Source: Pseudomonadota bacterium
GTDB taxonomy: Bacteria > Pseudomonadota > Gammaproteobacteria > Steroidobacterales > Woeseiaceae
Assembly: GCA_022564475.1 (NCBI GenBank)
Contig: JADFLJ010000003.1
Location: forward strand, 1 to 38,965
Reading direction: 5' to 3'
Length of the DNA stretch: 38,965 nt
In this document: in pieces, positions 24,572-32,466 of the stretch
How the letters are laid out: each line of letters starts with the position of its first letter
Numbering within the stretch: position 1 is the stretch's first letter
Position numbers and translations under genes: made by a program
Notes under the pieces: model-generated
What the model was told of the DNA's origin: nothing
Seen by the model: only the letters and a program-made list of their open reading frames with translations
Databases searched by the model: none

Positions 24572-25510
24572 GTGAGCAGTGACCGCCAACCTCTTAGCAG
24601 TTTTTGGGCACCACGCTACTGGCCGACCTGGTTCGGTATGGGCGTGCTGCGACTCATCTGCCTGTTGCCACATGCTCTGTCGATGGGCATTGGGAGCCTC
24701 ATCGGCCGCGCCGCACATGCCGTCGGCGGCACACGCCGCGCGATCGTACGGCGCAACATCGAGCTTTGTTTTCCGCATCTGACCGCAGGCGAACGTGACG
24801 CGCTGACCAAGCGGCATTTTCTTGCGCTCGGCATGTCGATCATCGAGATGGGGCTCGGGCGCTGGGGCTCCGATCGATTGCATATGCGGCTTGGCCATAT
24901 CGAGGGAATGCAACACATTGACGCAGCGATGAAGGCGGGCAAGGGCATCATCCTGCTGAGCGCACACTTCACAACACTGGAAATCATGGGTCGTGTTCTC
25001 GAGCAGGAAGGCCCGACTTTTTCTGCCGTCTATCGCAAAAATCGCAGCGCGTTCATCACCGAACTGCAGCGCACGGGACGCGAGCGTTCGGCCGACGAAA
25101 CAATCGAAAAACGCGACATCAAGAAAATGATTCGAAGACTTCGCCAGGGAGGGGTCGTCTGGTACGCGCCGGATCAGAGTTATGACCGCAAGGGTGCAGA
25201 GGTCATTGAATTTTTTGGCGTCCCCTCAATGCACACAACCGCAACGTCGGTACTCGCGCGTCTCGGCAAGGCCGTCACACTGCCCTTTTTCCCGCAACGC
25301 CTCGCGGATGGTCGCTATAAATTCCGGATTCTGCCGCCGCTGGAAGATTTTCCAAGTGGGGACAACGCCGAGGATACGCGCAAATATGTGAGCGTTCTCG
25401 AGGAGCATATTCGCTCTTGCCCGGAGCAGTACCTGTGGGTACATCGCAAGTTCAAGAATCTGCCGGACGGCTATCCTGAGCTTTACTCGGATCTCGACGC
25501 ACTGAAATAG
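24572..25510 (+). CDS. lpxL: Lipid A biosynthesis acyltransferase (LpxL/HtrB family)
   Basis: Inner-membrane enzyme adding a secondary acyl chain to Kdo-lipid A. Seen: N-terminal hydrophobic segment, RRNIELCFPHLT, the catalytic His-x4-Glu motif in AHFTTLEIMGR, VYRKN, WYAPDQSYDRKG and the C-terminal YLWVHRKFK. Length 312 is usual. Start is GTG 24572; ribosome site is weak. Whether it is lauroyl, myristoyl or palmitoleoyl type cannot be read from the sequence. Its last 28 bases overlap the end of convergent kdkA. It fits an LPS role together with kdkA and the heptosyltransferases. Confidence 0.93.
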   Translation: MSSDRQPLSSFWAPRYWPTWFGMGVLRLICLLPHALSMGIGSLIGRAAHAVGGTRRAIVRRNIELCFPHLTAGERDALTKRHFLALGMSIIEMGLGRWGSDRLHMRLGHIEGMQHIDAAMKAGKGIILLSAHFTTLEIMGRVLEQEGPTFSAVYRKNRSAFITELQRTGRERSADETIEKRDIKKMIRRLRQGGVVWYAPDQSYDRKGAEVIEFFGVPSMHTTATSVLARLGKAVTLPFFPQRLADGRYKFRILPPLEDFPSGDNAEDTRKYVSVLEEHIRSCPEQYLWVHRKFKNLPDGYPELYSDLDALK

Positions 25511-26214
25511 CCCTCAAGCAAGGCTTCCCACTGCGCCGTATGAAAATCTATGGTCGGATCCAGCAGGCTGATTTTCTGCAGCGATCGATGCAATCTCTGC
25601 AGCGTCTTTTGCTGCCACGGGCCCGGCTGCAGTAGCCGGCCACGATCGAAATCGAGCATCCACAAATGCCCGTCGGTATCGATCTGCAGGTTGTAGGCAT
25701 TCATGTCCGCATGAAATACGCCCACGTCATGAAAGTGGTGGATAGCCGCACCCAGGTCGGCCCAGAAATCAGCATCTTGCGGGGCCTCGGCGATAATGTC
25801 CGACAATGGCCGAACACCTGGAATTCGAACCGTGATGATGTCGGCCGTGTAAAACGTACCCTGTTGTGTATACATCGCTGCTGCCGGACGCGGGACACGC
25901 AGGTCATGCTCGGCCATCTTCGCGAGCATGCGCCACTCCGCGAAAGAGCGCGTGTTTACCTCACCACGCCAGAAGTACTGGTCGTGAACGAGCTTGCTAA
26001 TCAGTCCGCCACGTCTGAAATGCCGCAGCACAAACTGTCTCGGCACATGGCCGACAAAATAGGTATTGCCACGCCCACCCGAACCCAGGTTTCCGCTCAG
26101 AAGCTCCGAATGCGCCCAGCCTTGCGCCGCAAAGAGATCGGCTGAGATCTGGTTGATAATGGATTTATCGTATAGGATGGCGCCGGTCGCGGTCTTCTCG
26201 ACGGATTCGGTCAA
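25483..26214 (-). CDS. kdkA: 3-deoxy-D-manno-octulosonic acid (Kdo) kinase
   Basis: Phosphorylates position 4 of Kdo in lipid A precursors, found where only one Kdo is added. Seen: ILYDKS start, GRGNTYFV nucleotide loop, VLRHFRRGGLISKLV, the kinase loop FHADMNAYNLQID with the catalytic Asp, and the metal-binding DFDRGRLLQPG. The kinase fold is complete at 243 residues. The start appears to be TTG at 26214; no ATG is suitable nearby. The divergent OpsX-type glycosyltransferase starts 23 bp away, so its promoter must lie inside that gene or overlap it. Confidence 0.93.
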   Translation of the reverse strand: MTESVEKTATGAILYDKSIINQISADLFAAQGWAHSELLSGNLGSGGRGNTYFVGHVPRQFVLRHFRRGGLISKLVHDQYFWRGEVNTRSFAEWRMLAKMAEHDLRVPRPAAAMYTQQGTFYTADIITVRIPGVRPLSDIIAEAPQDADFWADLGAAIHHFHDVGVFHADMNAYNLQIDTDGHLWMLDFDRGRLLQPGPWQQKTLQRLHRSLQKISLLDPTIDFHTAQWEALLEGYFSASRSE

Positions 26215-26237
26215 CGGTTCCGTCCCCCTGTATCGAC

Positions 26238-27287
26238 TTGACTCATTTTCAATCTCCGCCCGAAGACATATGTATCGTCCGCCTCTCGGCGCTTGGCGAT
26301 ACCTGCCATGCGCTTGCCGTTGTTCGTAATCTGCAGGATAACTGGCCCGCGGCCCGTATCACCTGGATTATCGCCAAAGTCGAAGCGCTGTTGCTTGCGG
26401 ATATCCCGGACGTCGAGTTTATCATCTTCGATAAATCCAAAGGACGGGCTGCCTACAACGATGTCAAAAAAGCGCTGGCAGGAAGAAATTTTGACGTCGC
26501 ATTGTGCATGCACGCCTCCATGCGCGCCAATCGCCTGTGCAGGCTAATACCGGCACCTGTTCGCATCGGTTTCGACTGGCGCAGGGCGCGGGATTTTCAA
26601 TGGCTTTTCACCAATCGGCGAATTCCCTATAAAGCAAATGAACACGCGCTTGACGCAATGATGGGTTTCGCGCGCGCCATTGGCGCAGAGCCGAAAACCA
26701 TGCGTTGGGACATCCCGCTAAGCGAGGCAGACCGGGCTTTCGCGAAACAATATTGCAATTATCCGACGCTGGTCATCAGCCCGTGTACGAGTCAACGCAG
26801 CCGGAATTTTCGTAACTGGCCCGTCGAAAACTACGTGGAAATCGCACGCTATGCCCAGCAGCGCTATGGCTGTCGCATCCTGCTGACCGGCGGGGCTTCC
26901 GAACTCGAACGAGAATTCGGTGAGGTGATTGCCGCGCAAGGTGGTCCGAACGTCATCAACCTGATCGGCAAGACAACACTGAAACAATCGGTCGCAATCT
27001 TCGCGGCCGCCGATTTACTGTTGTCGCCTGATTCCGGACCCGCTCATATGGCGACGGCGGCAGGGACTCCGGTGCTGGGCATTTACGCCACCTCAAACCC
27101 CGACCGAACCGGACCCTATGTGTCTCGACGCCTGACCGTTAATCGCTACCCCGACGCATTGCTCAAATTCATGGGGAAGCGCGTGGAACAGGTCCGATGG
27201 GGCCAGAGAGTGCGCTCGGCCGAGGCAATGGAGCTTATTCTAATTTCTGACGTTACTGACAAGATCGACGATTTTTTTACTAAATAG
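26238..27287 (+). CDS. opsX: Glycosyltransferase family 9, OpsX-like heptosyltransferase
   Basis: Probable ADP-heptose:LPS heptosyltransferase I. Seen: N-terminal IVRLSALGDTCHALAVV, central variable part, LVISPCTSQRSRNFRNWP, LTGGASELEREF, IGKTTLKQSVAIFAAADLLLSPDSGPAHMA and GIYATSNPDRTGPY, the GT9 donor site. In Haemophilus influenzae opsX is next to kdkA and needs phosphorylated Kdo; here the same two genes are adjacent and divergent. The start at TTG 26238 is uncertain because no good ribosome site is visible, but homology begins very soon after. Another GT9 acceptor specificity is possible. Confidence 0.82.
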   Translation: MTHFQSPPEDICIVRLSALGDTCHALAVVRNLQDNWPAARITWIIAKVEALLLADIPDVEFIIFDKSKGRAAYNDVKKALAGRNFDVALCMHASMRANRLCRLIPAPVRIGFDWRRARDFQWLFTNRRIPYKANEHALDAMMGFARAIGAEPKTMRWDIPLSEADRAFAKQYCNYPTLVISPCTSQRSRNFRNWPVENYVEIARYAQQRYGCRILLTGGASELEREFGEVIAAQGGPNVINLIGKTTLKQSVAIFAAADLLLSPDSGPAHMATAAGTPVLGIYATSNPDRTGPYVSRRLTVNRYPDALLKFMGKRVEQVRWGQRVRSAEAMELILISDVTDKIDDFFTK

Positions 27288-27307
27288 ACTTTATTCAGCC
27301 GATTTTT

Positions 27308-28321
27308 CTAGATCTTCGGCGAAAATTCCTTGCGGATGCCCGCCTGAACAGTCTGCACCTCAATCTCGCGCAAGCAGCGCAGGTGACCCAGTGGACACTC
27401 ACGCTCGAAGCAGGGACTGCAATCCAGGTTGAGATAATGAATTTCGCGGTCATCCGTTAGCGGCGGTGTGAACGCCGGCGACGATGAACCGTAAATAGCG
27501 TGCGTGCGCGTACCCACGGCCGCTGCAATATGCATCAGACCCGAATCGTTGCTGACCGCGTGCGCGGCCAAACCCAGCAGATCAATAACGTCTGCCAGCG
27601 AGGTCTTGCCGCACAAATTGATTGCCGGGCTCGCCGCTGAGATCGTCTGCCCGGCAACGTCGTCTTTATCAGAACCAAGCACCCAGACAGCGAATCCATC
27701 GGCTGCAAGAAGTCTCGCAAGTTCCGCAAATTTCTCCAGCGGCCAGCACTTCGCCGGCCCATATTCGGCACCGGGCATCAGCGCAACAACGGGCTTGTCG
27801 GCATTCAGATCCAGTGCCTGCAACGCGGCGCGTTGATTGCTCCCGGAGATTTCGAGGCGCGGCTGCGGTGCTGTCGGCAGCGAGTCGCCGGATTTGAGGC
27901 CAAGCGCAAGAAAGCGTTTGACGGTTTGATCGAGCACCTCGGGATCGAACGGACGCCGATCATTGATCAGCAGATAACGGGCTTCGCCGCGAAAACCCGT
28001 GCGCGTTGCGATGCCGGCGAACCAGGGTACCAGGGCAGCCTTTAGCGACCTCGGTAAAACAATCGCGCGATCGTATTGACCACTGAGTTCATGGCCAATT
28101 TGTCGACGCTTGCCAATGCCAAGCTCACCGTGGCCGGTTCGCGCCGCGATGCCCTTGCGCACTTCGGGCATGCGTGCAACCAGCGGCAAGGACCATCCGG
28201 GTGCGAGTACATCGATTGCCCGGTCAGGTTCATGACGCTTGAGAAATCTGAACAGGGACTGCGCCATGACCATGTCGCCGATCCAGGACGGACCGACAAT
28301 CAGTGTCGCAGCCTCGGCCAC
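27308..28321 (-). CDS. waaF: LPS heptosyltransferase II
   Basis: Adds the second heptose to the LPS inner core from ADP-heptose. Seen: N-terminal LIVGPSWIGDMVMAQSLF, the diagnostic MPGAEYGPAKCWP, VLGSDKD, CGKTSLADVIDLL, SNDSGLMHIAAA and the C-terminal cysteine block CSPCFERECPLGHLRCL. Length 337 is normal. Start GTG 28321 is one base after the hldD stop, so the two are coupled. It ends 20 bp from the convergent opsX; the region between is AT-rich with no clear terminator. Confidence 0.95.
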   Translation of the reverse strand: MAEAATLIVGPSWIGDMVMAQSLFRFLKRHEPDRAIDVLAPGWSLPLVARMPEVRKGIAARTGHGELGIGKRRQIGHELSGQYDRAIVLPRSLKAALVPWFAGIATRTGFRGEARYLLINDRRPFDPEVLDQTVKRFLALGLKSGDSLPTAPQPRLEISGSNQRAALQALDLNADKPVVALMPGAEYGPAKCWPLEKFAELARLLAADGFAVWVLGSDKDDVAGQTISAASPAINLCGKTSLADVIDLLGLAAHAVSNDSGLMHIAAAVGTRTHAIYGSSSPAFTPPLTDDREIHYLNLDCSPCFERECPLGHLRCLREIEVQTVQAGIRKEFSPKI

Positions 28322-28322
28322 G

Positions 28323-29267
28323 CTATTTGCCGGCGAGTGCGTTGAAATAATGTTTTACACCGGCTTCCACCGATCGGAATTCTACGTCGCAGCCACTGGC
28401 GCGCAGTTTCGTCAGGTCTGCCTGCGTATAACTTTGGTAGGCGCCCTTAAGTGTGTCGGGAAAGGGAATGTAACGGATCCTGCCTTTGCCACGAAACTCG
28501 ATAACAGCGTTGGCAACGTCGTTAAACGACTGCGCTTTGCCCGTGCCCGTGTTGAATATGCCCGATGCATCCGGATGCTCGAGAAACCACAGATTTACAG
28601 CGCAAACGTCATCGACGTAGACAAAATCGCGCAACTGCTCACCATCACCATAAGCAGCAGAACCCTCGAACAAACGCGCCTCGCCATCCTCACGCAACTG
28701 ATTGTTGAAATGAAATGCGACACTCGCCATCGATCCTTTGTGCTGCTCTCTCGGTCCATAGACATTGAAATAGCGCAGGCCCACTACCTGACTCGCGGGG
28801 GATGCGGCGATACGATTGACATAGCGATCAAACTGCAGCTTCGAGTAGCCGTACACGTTTAGCGGCTTCTCCTGATCGGGCTGTTCAACGAAGTTTTCTG
28901 ACGCACCGTAAACGGCCGCCGATGATGCATAGATAAAAGGCACACCCGCATCCAGGCAATGATGCAGCAGCACCTGCGAGTAGCTGTAGTTGTTCTTCAT
29001 CATGAAGCGCCCATCCCACTCGGTTGTTTCCGAGCACGCGCCCTGGTGCAAGACGGCCTTGATTGACGACCTGAATCCGGGATCCTGCAGTCGCTCCACG
29101 AAGTCGTCTTTGTCGATGTAATCCGCTATCGCGAGGTCGGCAATATTGACAAACTTGTGGCCGTCGCTCAGGTCATCAACGACGACAACGTCGTCATGAC
29201 CGCGATCGAGTAAATCACGTACGAGGTTACTGCCAATAAAGCCGGCACCGCCGGTAACGATATGCAT
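28323..29267 (-). CDS. hldD: ADP-L-glycero-D-manno-heptose 6-epimerase
   Basis: NADP-dependent epimerase making the heptose donor used by WaaF and OpsX. Seen: N-terminal [21 protein letters not shown], catalytic [24 protein letters not shown], which is typical of HldD, and DFVYVDDV. Length 314 is normal. ATG 29267; the zf-CHCC gene ends 6 bp upstream. It supplies the sugar for the two transferases immediately beside it. Confidence 0.96.
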   Translation of the reverse strand: MHIVTGGAGFIGSNLVRDLLDRGHDDVVVVDDLSDGHKFVNIADLAIADYIDKDDFVERLQDPGFRSSIKAVLHQGACSETTEWDGRFMMKNNYSYSQVLLHHCLDAGVPFIYASSAAVYGASENFVEQPDQEKPLNVYGYSKLQFDRYVNRIAASPASQVVGLRYFNVYGPREQHKGSMASVAFHFNNQLREDGEARLFEGSAAYGDGEQLRDFVYVDDVCAVNLWFLEHPDASGIFNTGTGKAQSFNDVANAVIEFRGKGRIRYIPFPDTLKGAYQSYTQADLTKLRASGCDVEFRSVEAGVKHYFNALAGK

Positions 29268-29273
29268 GCCTGC

Positions 29274-29498
29274 CTAGTCGTCGCTTAAAAAATACTGCGC
29301 CCCGCAGTAGGGACACTTCGCCTCACCGGTTTCCTCGATCGGAAGAAAAACCTTCGGATGCGAATTCCACAAATACATTTCGGGCATTGGGCAGGACAAC
29401 GGAAGATCCGATTTCCCTACCTGGTATTTGTGCTGTGCGTTGGCCGGTATCAAATTCTGATCGACCGTTCCTGTTCTGGCTGTCACACCATTCCCCAT
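29274..29498 (-). CDS. Zinc-finger CHCC-domain protein
   Basis: Small protein of the zf-CHCC family, related to the zinc-binding subunit of mitochondrial complex I (NDUFS6). Seen: LPLSCPMPEMYLWNSHPKVFLP and KCPYCGAQYFL, holding Cys-x8-His-x(n)-Cys-x2-Cys. 74 residues is standard. Its cellular role in bacteria is unclear; in Pseudomonas a homologue also lies between glnE/ilvE and waaF. ATG 29498 follows a perfect TATAAT, so the leader would be short. It heads the hldD-waaF unit. Confidence 0.88.
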   Translation of the reverse strand: MGNGVTARTGTVDQNLIPANAQHKYQVGKSDLPLSCPMPEMYLWNSHPKVFLPIEETGEAKCPYCGAQYFLSDD

Positions 29499-29516
29499 TG
29501 CTTGTGTCCAGCGCGA

Positions 29517-29522
29517 ATTATA
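29517..29522 (-). promoter_or_regulatory. Perfect TATAAT -10 box of the zf-CHCC-hldD-waaF unit
   Basis: The minus strand reads TATAAT at 29522-29517, about 18 bp upstream of ATG 29498. No TTGACA lies 17 bp away (AGGCAC is there), so the promoter may need an activator or be weak. Confidence 0.45.
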
Positions 29523-29523
29523 C

Positions 29524-29543
29524 GCACAGGCCGCAGCCTGTGC
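29524..29543. terminator. Hairpin at the end of glnE
   Basis: GCACAGGC (29524-29531) and GCCTGTGC (29536-29543) form an eight-pair stem with a four-base loop, starting 3 bp after the glnE stop. There is no T-run, and the following TATAAT is a promoter motif. It may slow or stop glnE transcripts and separate them from the next unit. Confidence 0.45.
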
Positions 29544-29546
29544 CTC

Positions 29547-32438
29547 TTAAGTCTCTGCCTCGAAGTACTCGTCCCAGAGCCGTGAAATACGTTCCCGCTC
29601 AGCAAGAAACAGCTCCGCATCCACAAGTGGCGCCTCATCATTGAGAACCAGATGGTGCTGCCGCAGCCTGTATTTTCGATAGATCTCCTGCAATTCGGCC
29701 GCCGTATCTGCTGCCACAGCGCCGCAATTCACGAGTGCATCCAGTTGCCGGATGTTGTCCGAGAACTCGATGACGGATGCATGCTCGCGCGCCTGCTGCA
29801 GCACGAGAAACTGCACGAGGAATTCGATGTCGCCGATACCGCCAAGGCCCTGTTTGAGATCGAACACCGTCGAGTTGCTGCGATCCAGCTCGCTGCGCAT
29901 TCGCGCGCGCATCTCCAGCACATCATCGCGCAGGCTCTCGATTCGCACTCTTCCCCTCAGTGTTGCGGCACGAATTCGATCGAATTCCCTGCCCACTGCT
30001 GCGCTTCCGGCCACGGGCCGCGCCCGCAGCAGTGCTTGTTGCTCCCACGTCCAGGCATTCTCTGCCTGATAACGTTCAAACGCGTCGGTGCTCGTCACCA
30101 GCAAGCCCTTGCGGCCGCTGGGTCGCAGTCGCGTATCGATCTCATACAGGACACCCGAACTCGTGTGGGTTGTCAGAAAATGGACCAGGCGGCGTATGAG
30201 TCGCGAGAAAAATACCGCGTTGTCGAGCGGCTTGTCTCCCGTCGTCGTTTGCTCGCTGCCTTTCGAGTCGTGCAGAAATATGATGTCCAGATCGGAACCG
30301 TAGGAGAGCTCGAGTCCACCCAGCTTGCCATAGGCAATAATTCCGAATCCGGCGGTTTTTGTGTTGCCATCGAACACATAGCTTGGCTCGCCGTGTTTCG
30401 CGACCAAGTCCCGCCAAGCCGTGGCAAGCGCTTCCTCCAGCACCGCCTCCGCGAGAAATGTCAGGCTATCGCTGACCTTCATGATCGGCAACTCACCGTT
30501 AAAATCAGCAACAGCGACACGAAACATCGTGGCTCGCTGAAACTGCGCCAGAGAATTCATGCGTGCTTCACTATCATCAGAATCGATGTTTTTCGAACGC
30601 TCGGCGAATTCGCTTTGCAGTTGCAGCTTGCCCAGCGGTCCCGTCAATGGCCTTGGATCGAGCAGCTCGTCCAGCAACATGGGATAGCGCGCGATCTCGC
30701 CGCTAATGTACGAACTGCGCTCACAGAGACCAACAAGACGTTCTGCCGCCAGCCGATTTTCGTTTAGCAAGGCGAGATAGGCACTTCGCCGCAAGACCTT
30801 TTCAATAACAGACAGGCTGCGGCTGACGGCTGTCGCCGGTCGTCGTTTTTCTCCGGCAAGCAATAATAATCGCGGGATGAACTGCTGCAGTCGCTCTGCG
30901 GCTTTCGAATCCAGCTTGCGCGTCGCCGATGCGCTCCGGAAAGCAACTACGATATCGGCGATATTTTGCGCTTCGGAAAAACTCGCAGCGCTCAGTTCTT
31001 GTCGCCACTCATCGACCGTTGCCTGCGCTTTCCAGAGATCGCCAAGGCGCTGCCGCAGTGAACCGTCGTCGTCGCGCGTGCCGCGAAAAGCAATTTCTTC
31101 AAACTGCCGCGAAACTACGGCGCGGTGTTCATCAAGCGACTGTCGCAACGCATCCCAGTCGTCGAATCCCATGGCCAGGCAGAGTCGGCTACGATCGAGC
31201 ACATCGACAGGTAACTCGTGTGTCTGTTTGTCGCCTATTGCCTGCATGAAGTTCTCGAGGCGACGCAGAAACCGGTAAGCCAAAGCCAGTGATTCTGCGA
31301 CCTCATCACTGAGTCCGCGAATGCCGGCAAGCAAGGGCAGGACAGTGAGCAACGACGGGTTCTGCAACTCGTTCCGGCTCCCGCCGCGAAGCAGTTGCAG
31401 CGACTGCACAATGAATTCGATCTCCCTGATGCCACCGGGACCCAGCTTGATGTTGTCCACAAGCTCCTTGCGCACCACCTCTGCTGCAATCATCGCGTGC
31501 ATCTCACGCAGGGATTCGAACACCCCATAGTCGAGGTAGCGTCGATAAACGAATGGAAAAATCAGCTCGCTGAACAGCTCAGTCGATATTTCGATCGCTG
31601 GCCGCGACCCGACGATGCGTGCCTTCACATAAGCATAGCGCTCCCAGTCACGGCCATGACGCAGCAGGTAAGATTCCAGCGCTGCAAAACTCACCACCGG
31701 GGGTCCGCTTTCGCCGAAGGGCCGCAATCGCGTATCGGTTCGAAATACGAAGCCGTCGGCCGTCGACTCATCAATCAATTGCACAACCTGTCTGGATAGC
31801 CGGCCGAAATATTCCTGTGCATGCAGCCGCTTTCGACCATCGCTCTCCCCGCTCGCTGAATAGCAGAAAATCAGGTCAATATCCGAGGAAAAATTAAGTT
31901 CACGCCCACCCAGCTTGCCCATCGCAAGAATGACCATCGGGATTTCCTTGCCATCGACGTCCCACACACGCCCGAAGCGTTCGCTCATGTCGCGCTGGGC
32001 AAAGGCTGTTGCGGCTCGCAACAGATGGTCTGCTGTGTCCGACAAAGCCGCCATTGATTCGTCAACAGTGGCGGCGCCGGAAAGCTCGCGCCAGAGAACG
32101 TTAAGCAGGCGGAGGTTGCGCTGCCTGCGAAGTGCAGTCTTGACACTGTCAGTCGAGTCCTCTGCGTCGCCTGCGCTATCTGCGAAACGCCGCAGGGCGT
32201 CCATGTCGACGGGTTCATCAAGATCTTGCAGGCGGTGCGCAAGCTCCGACCAGTATCGCAATAGCGTATTGCCTGCGAACTCGCTGCACGCCACGACGCG
32301 CACCAAATGGGGAAGAATGTCATCTGCCGGATGCTTACCTCCCTGTTCTGCAAGACGCCCGAACCACCGTTCGACCGGGGCTTGCAGGATTTCGGGCAGG
32401 TGCGAAATCGCGTTGCGGGTAGCGGCTGACAATTCCAT
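29547..32438 (-). CDS. glnE: Bifunctional glutamine synthetase adenylyltransferase/deadenylase
   Basis: Adds or removes AMP on glutamine synthetase in response to PII and glutamine. Seen: two nucleotidyltransferase domains; the N-terminal removase with GKLGGRELNFSSDIDLIF (174-191) and TDTRLRPFGESGPPVVSF, and the C-terminal transferase with YGKLGGLELSYGSDLDIIF and DTRLRPSGRKGLLVTS, each with the Asp-x-Asp metal site. A linker carries the signalling region. At 963 residues it is full length (E. coli 946). It follows a GGDEF/EAL gene by 28 bp. In Pseudomonas glnE is followed by ilvE then waaF; here ilvE is absent and the zf-CHCC and hldD genes follow. Confidence 0.97.
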   Translation of the reverse strand: MELSAATRNAISHLPEILQAPVERWFGRLAEQGGKHPADDILPHLVRVVACSEFAGNTLLRYWSELAHRLQDLDEPVDMDALRRFADSAGDAEDSTDSVKTALRRQRNLRLLNVLWRELSGAATVDESMAALSDTADHLLRAATAFAQRDMSERFGRVWDVDGKEIPMVILAMGKLGGRELNFSSDIDLIFCYSASGESDGRKRLHAQEYFGRLSRQVVQLIDESTADGFVFRTDTRLRPFGESGPPVVSFAALESYLLRHGRDWERYAYVKARIVGSRPAIEISTELFSELIFPFVYRRYLDYGVFESLREMHAMIAAEVVRKELVDNIKLGPGGIREIEFIVQSLQLLRGGSRNELQNPSLLTVLPLLAGIRGLSDEVAESLALAYRFLRRLENFMQAIGDKQTHELPVDVLDRSRLCLAMGFDDWDALRQSLDEHRAVVSRQFEEIAFRGTRDDDGSLRQRLGDLWKAQATVDEWRQELSAASFSEAQNIADIVVAFRSASATRKLDSKAAERLQQFIPRLLLLAGEKRRPATAVSRSLSVIEKVLRRSAYLALLNENRLAAERLVGLCERSSYISGEIARYPMLLDELLDPRPLTGPLGKLQLQSEFAERSKNIDSDDSEARMNSLAQFQRATMFRVAVADFNGELPIMKVSDSLTFLAEAVLEEALATAWRDLVAKHGEPSYVFDGNTKTAGFGIIAYGKLGGLELSYGSDLDIIFLHDSKGSEQTTTGDKPLDNAVFFSRLIRRLVHFLTTHTSSGVLYEIDTRLRPSGRKGLLVTSTDAFERYQAENAWTWEQQALLRARPVAGSAAVGREFDRIRAATLRGRVRIESLRDDVLEMRARMRSELDRSNSTVFDLKQGLGGIGDIEFLVQFLVLQQAREHASVIEFSDNIRQLDALVNCGAVAADTAAELQEIYRKYRLRQHHLVLNDEAPLVDAELFLAERERISRLWDEYFEAET

Positions 32439-32466
32439 GGTCGCCAGTCTAGCTAAAAATCAGGTA

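Noticed and set aside
29652-30767. 371-residue open frame on the plus strand opposite glnE
   Set aside because: It has no recognisable domain and lies entirely within a full-length, motif-complete glnE. It is an antisense shadow of codon bias.
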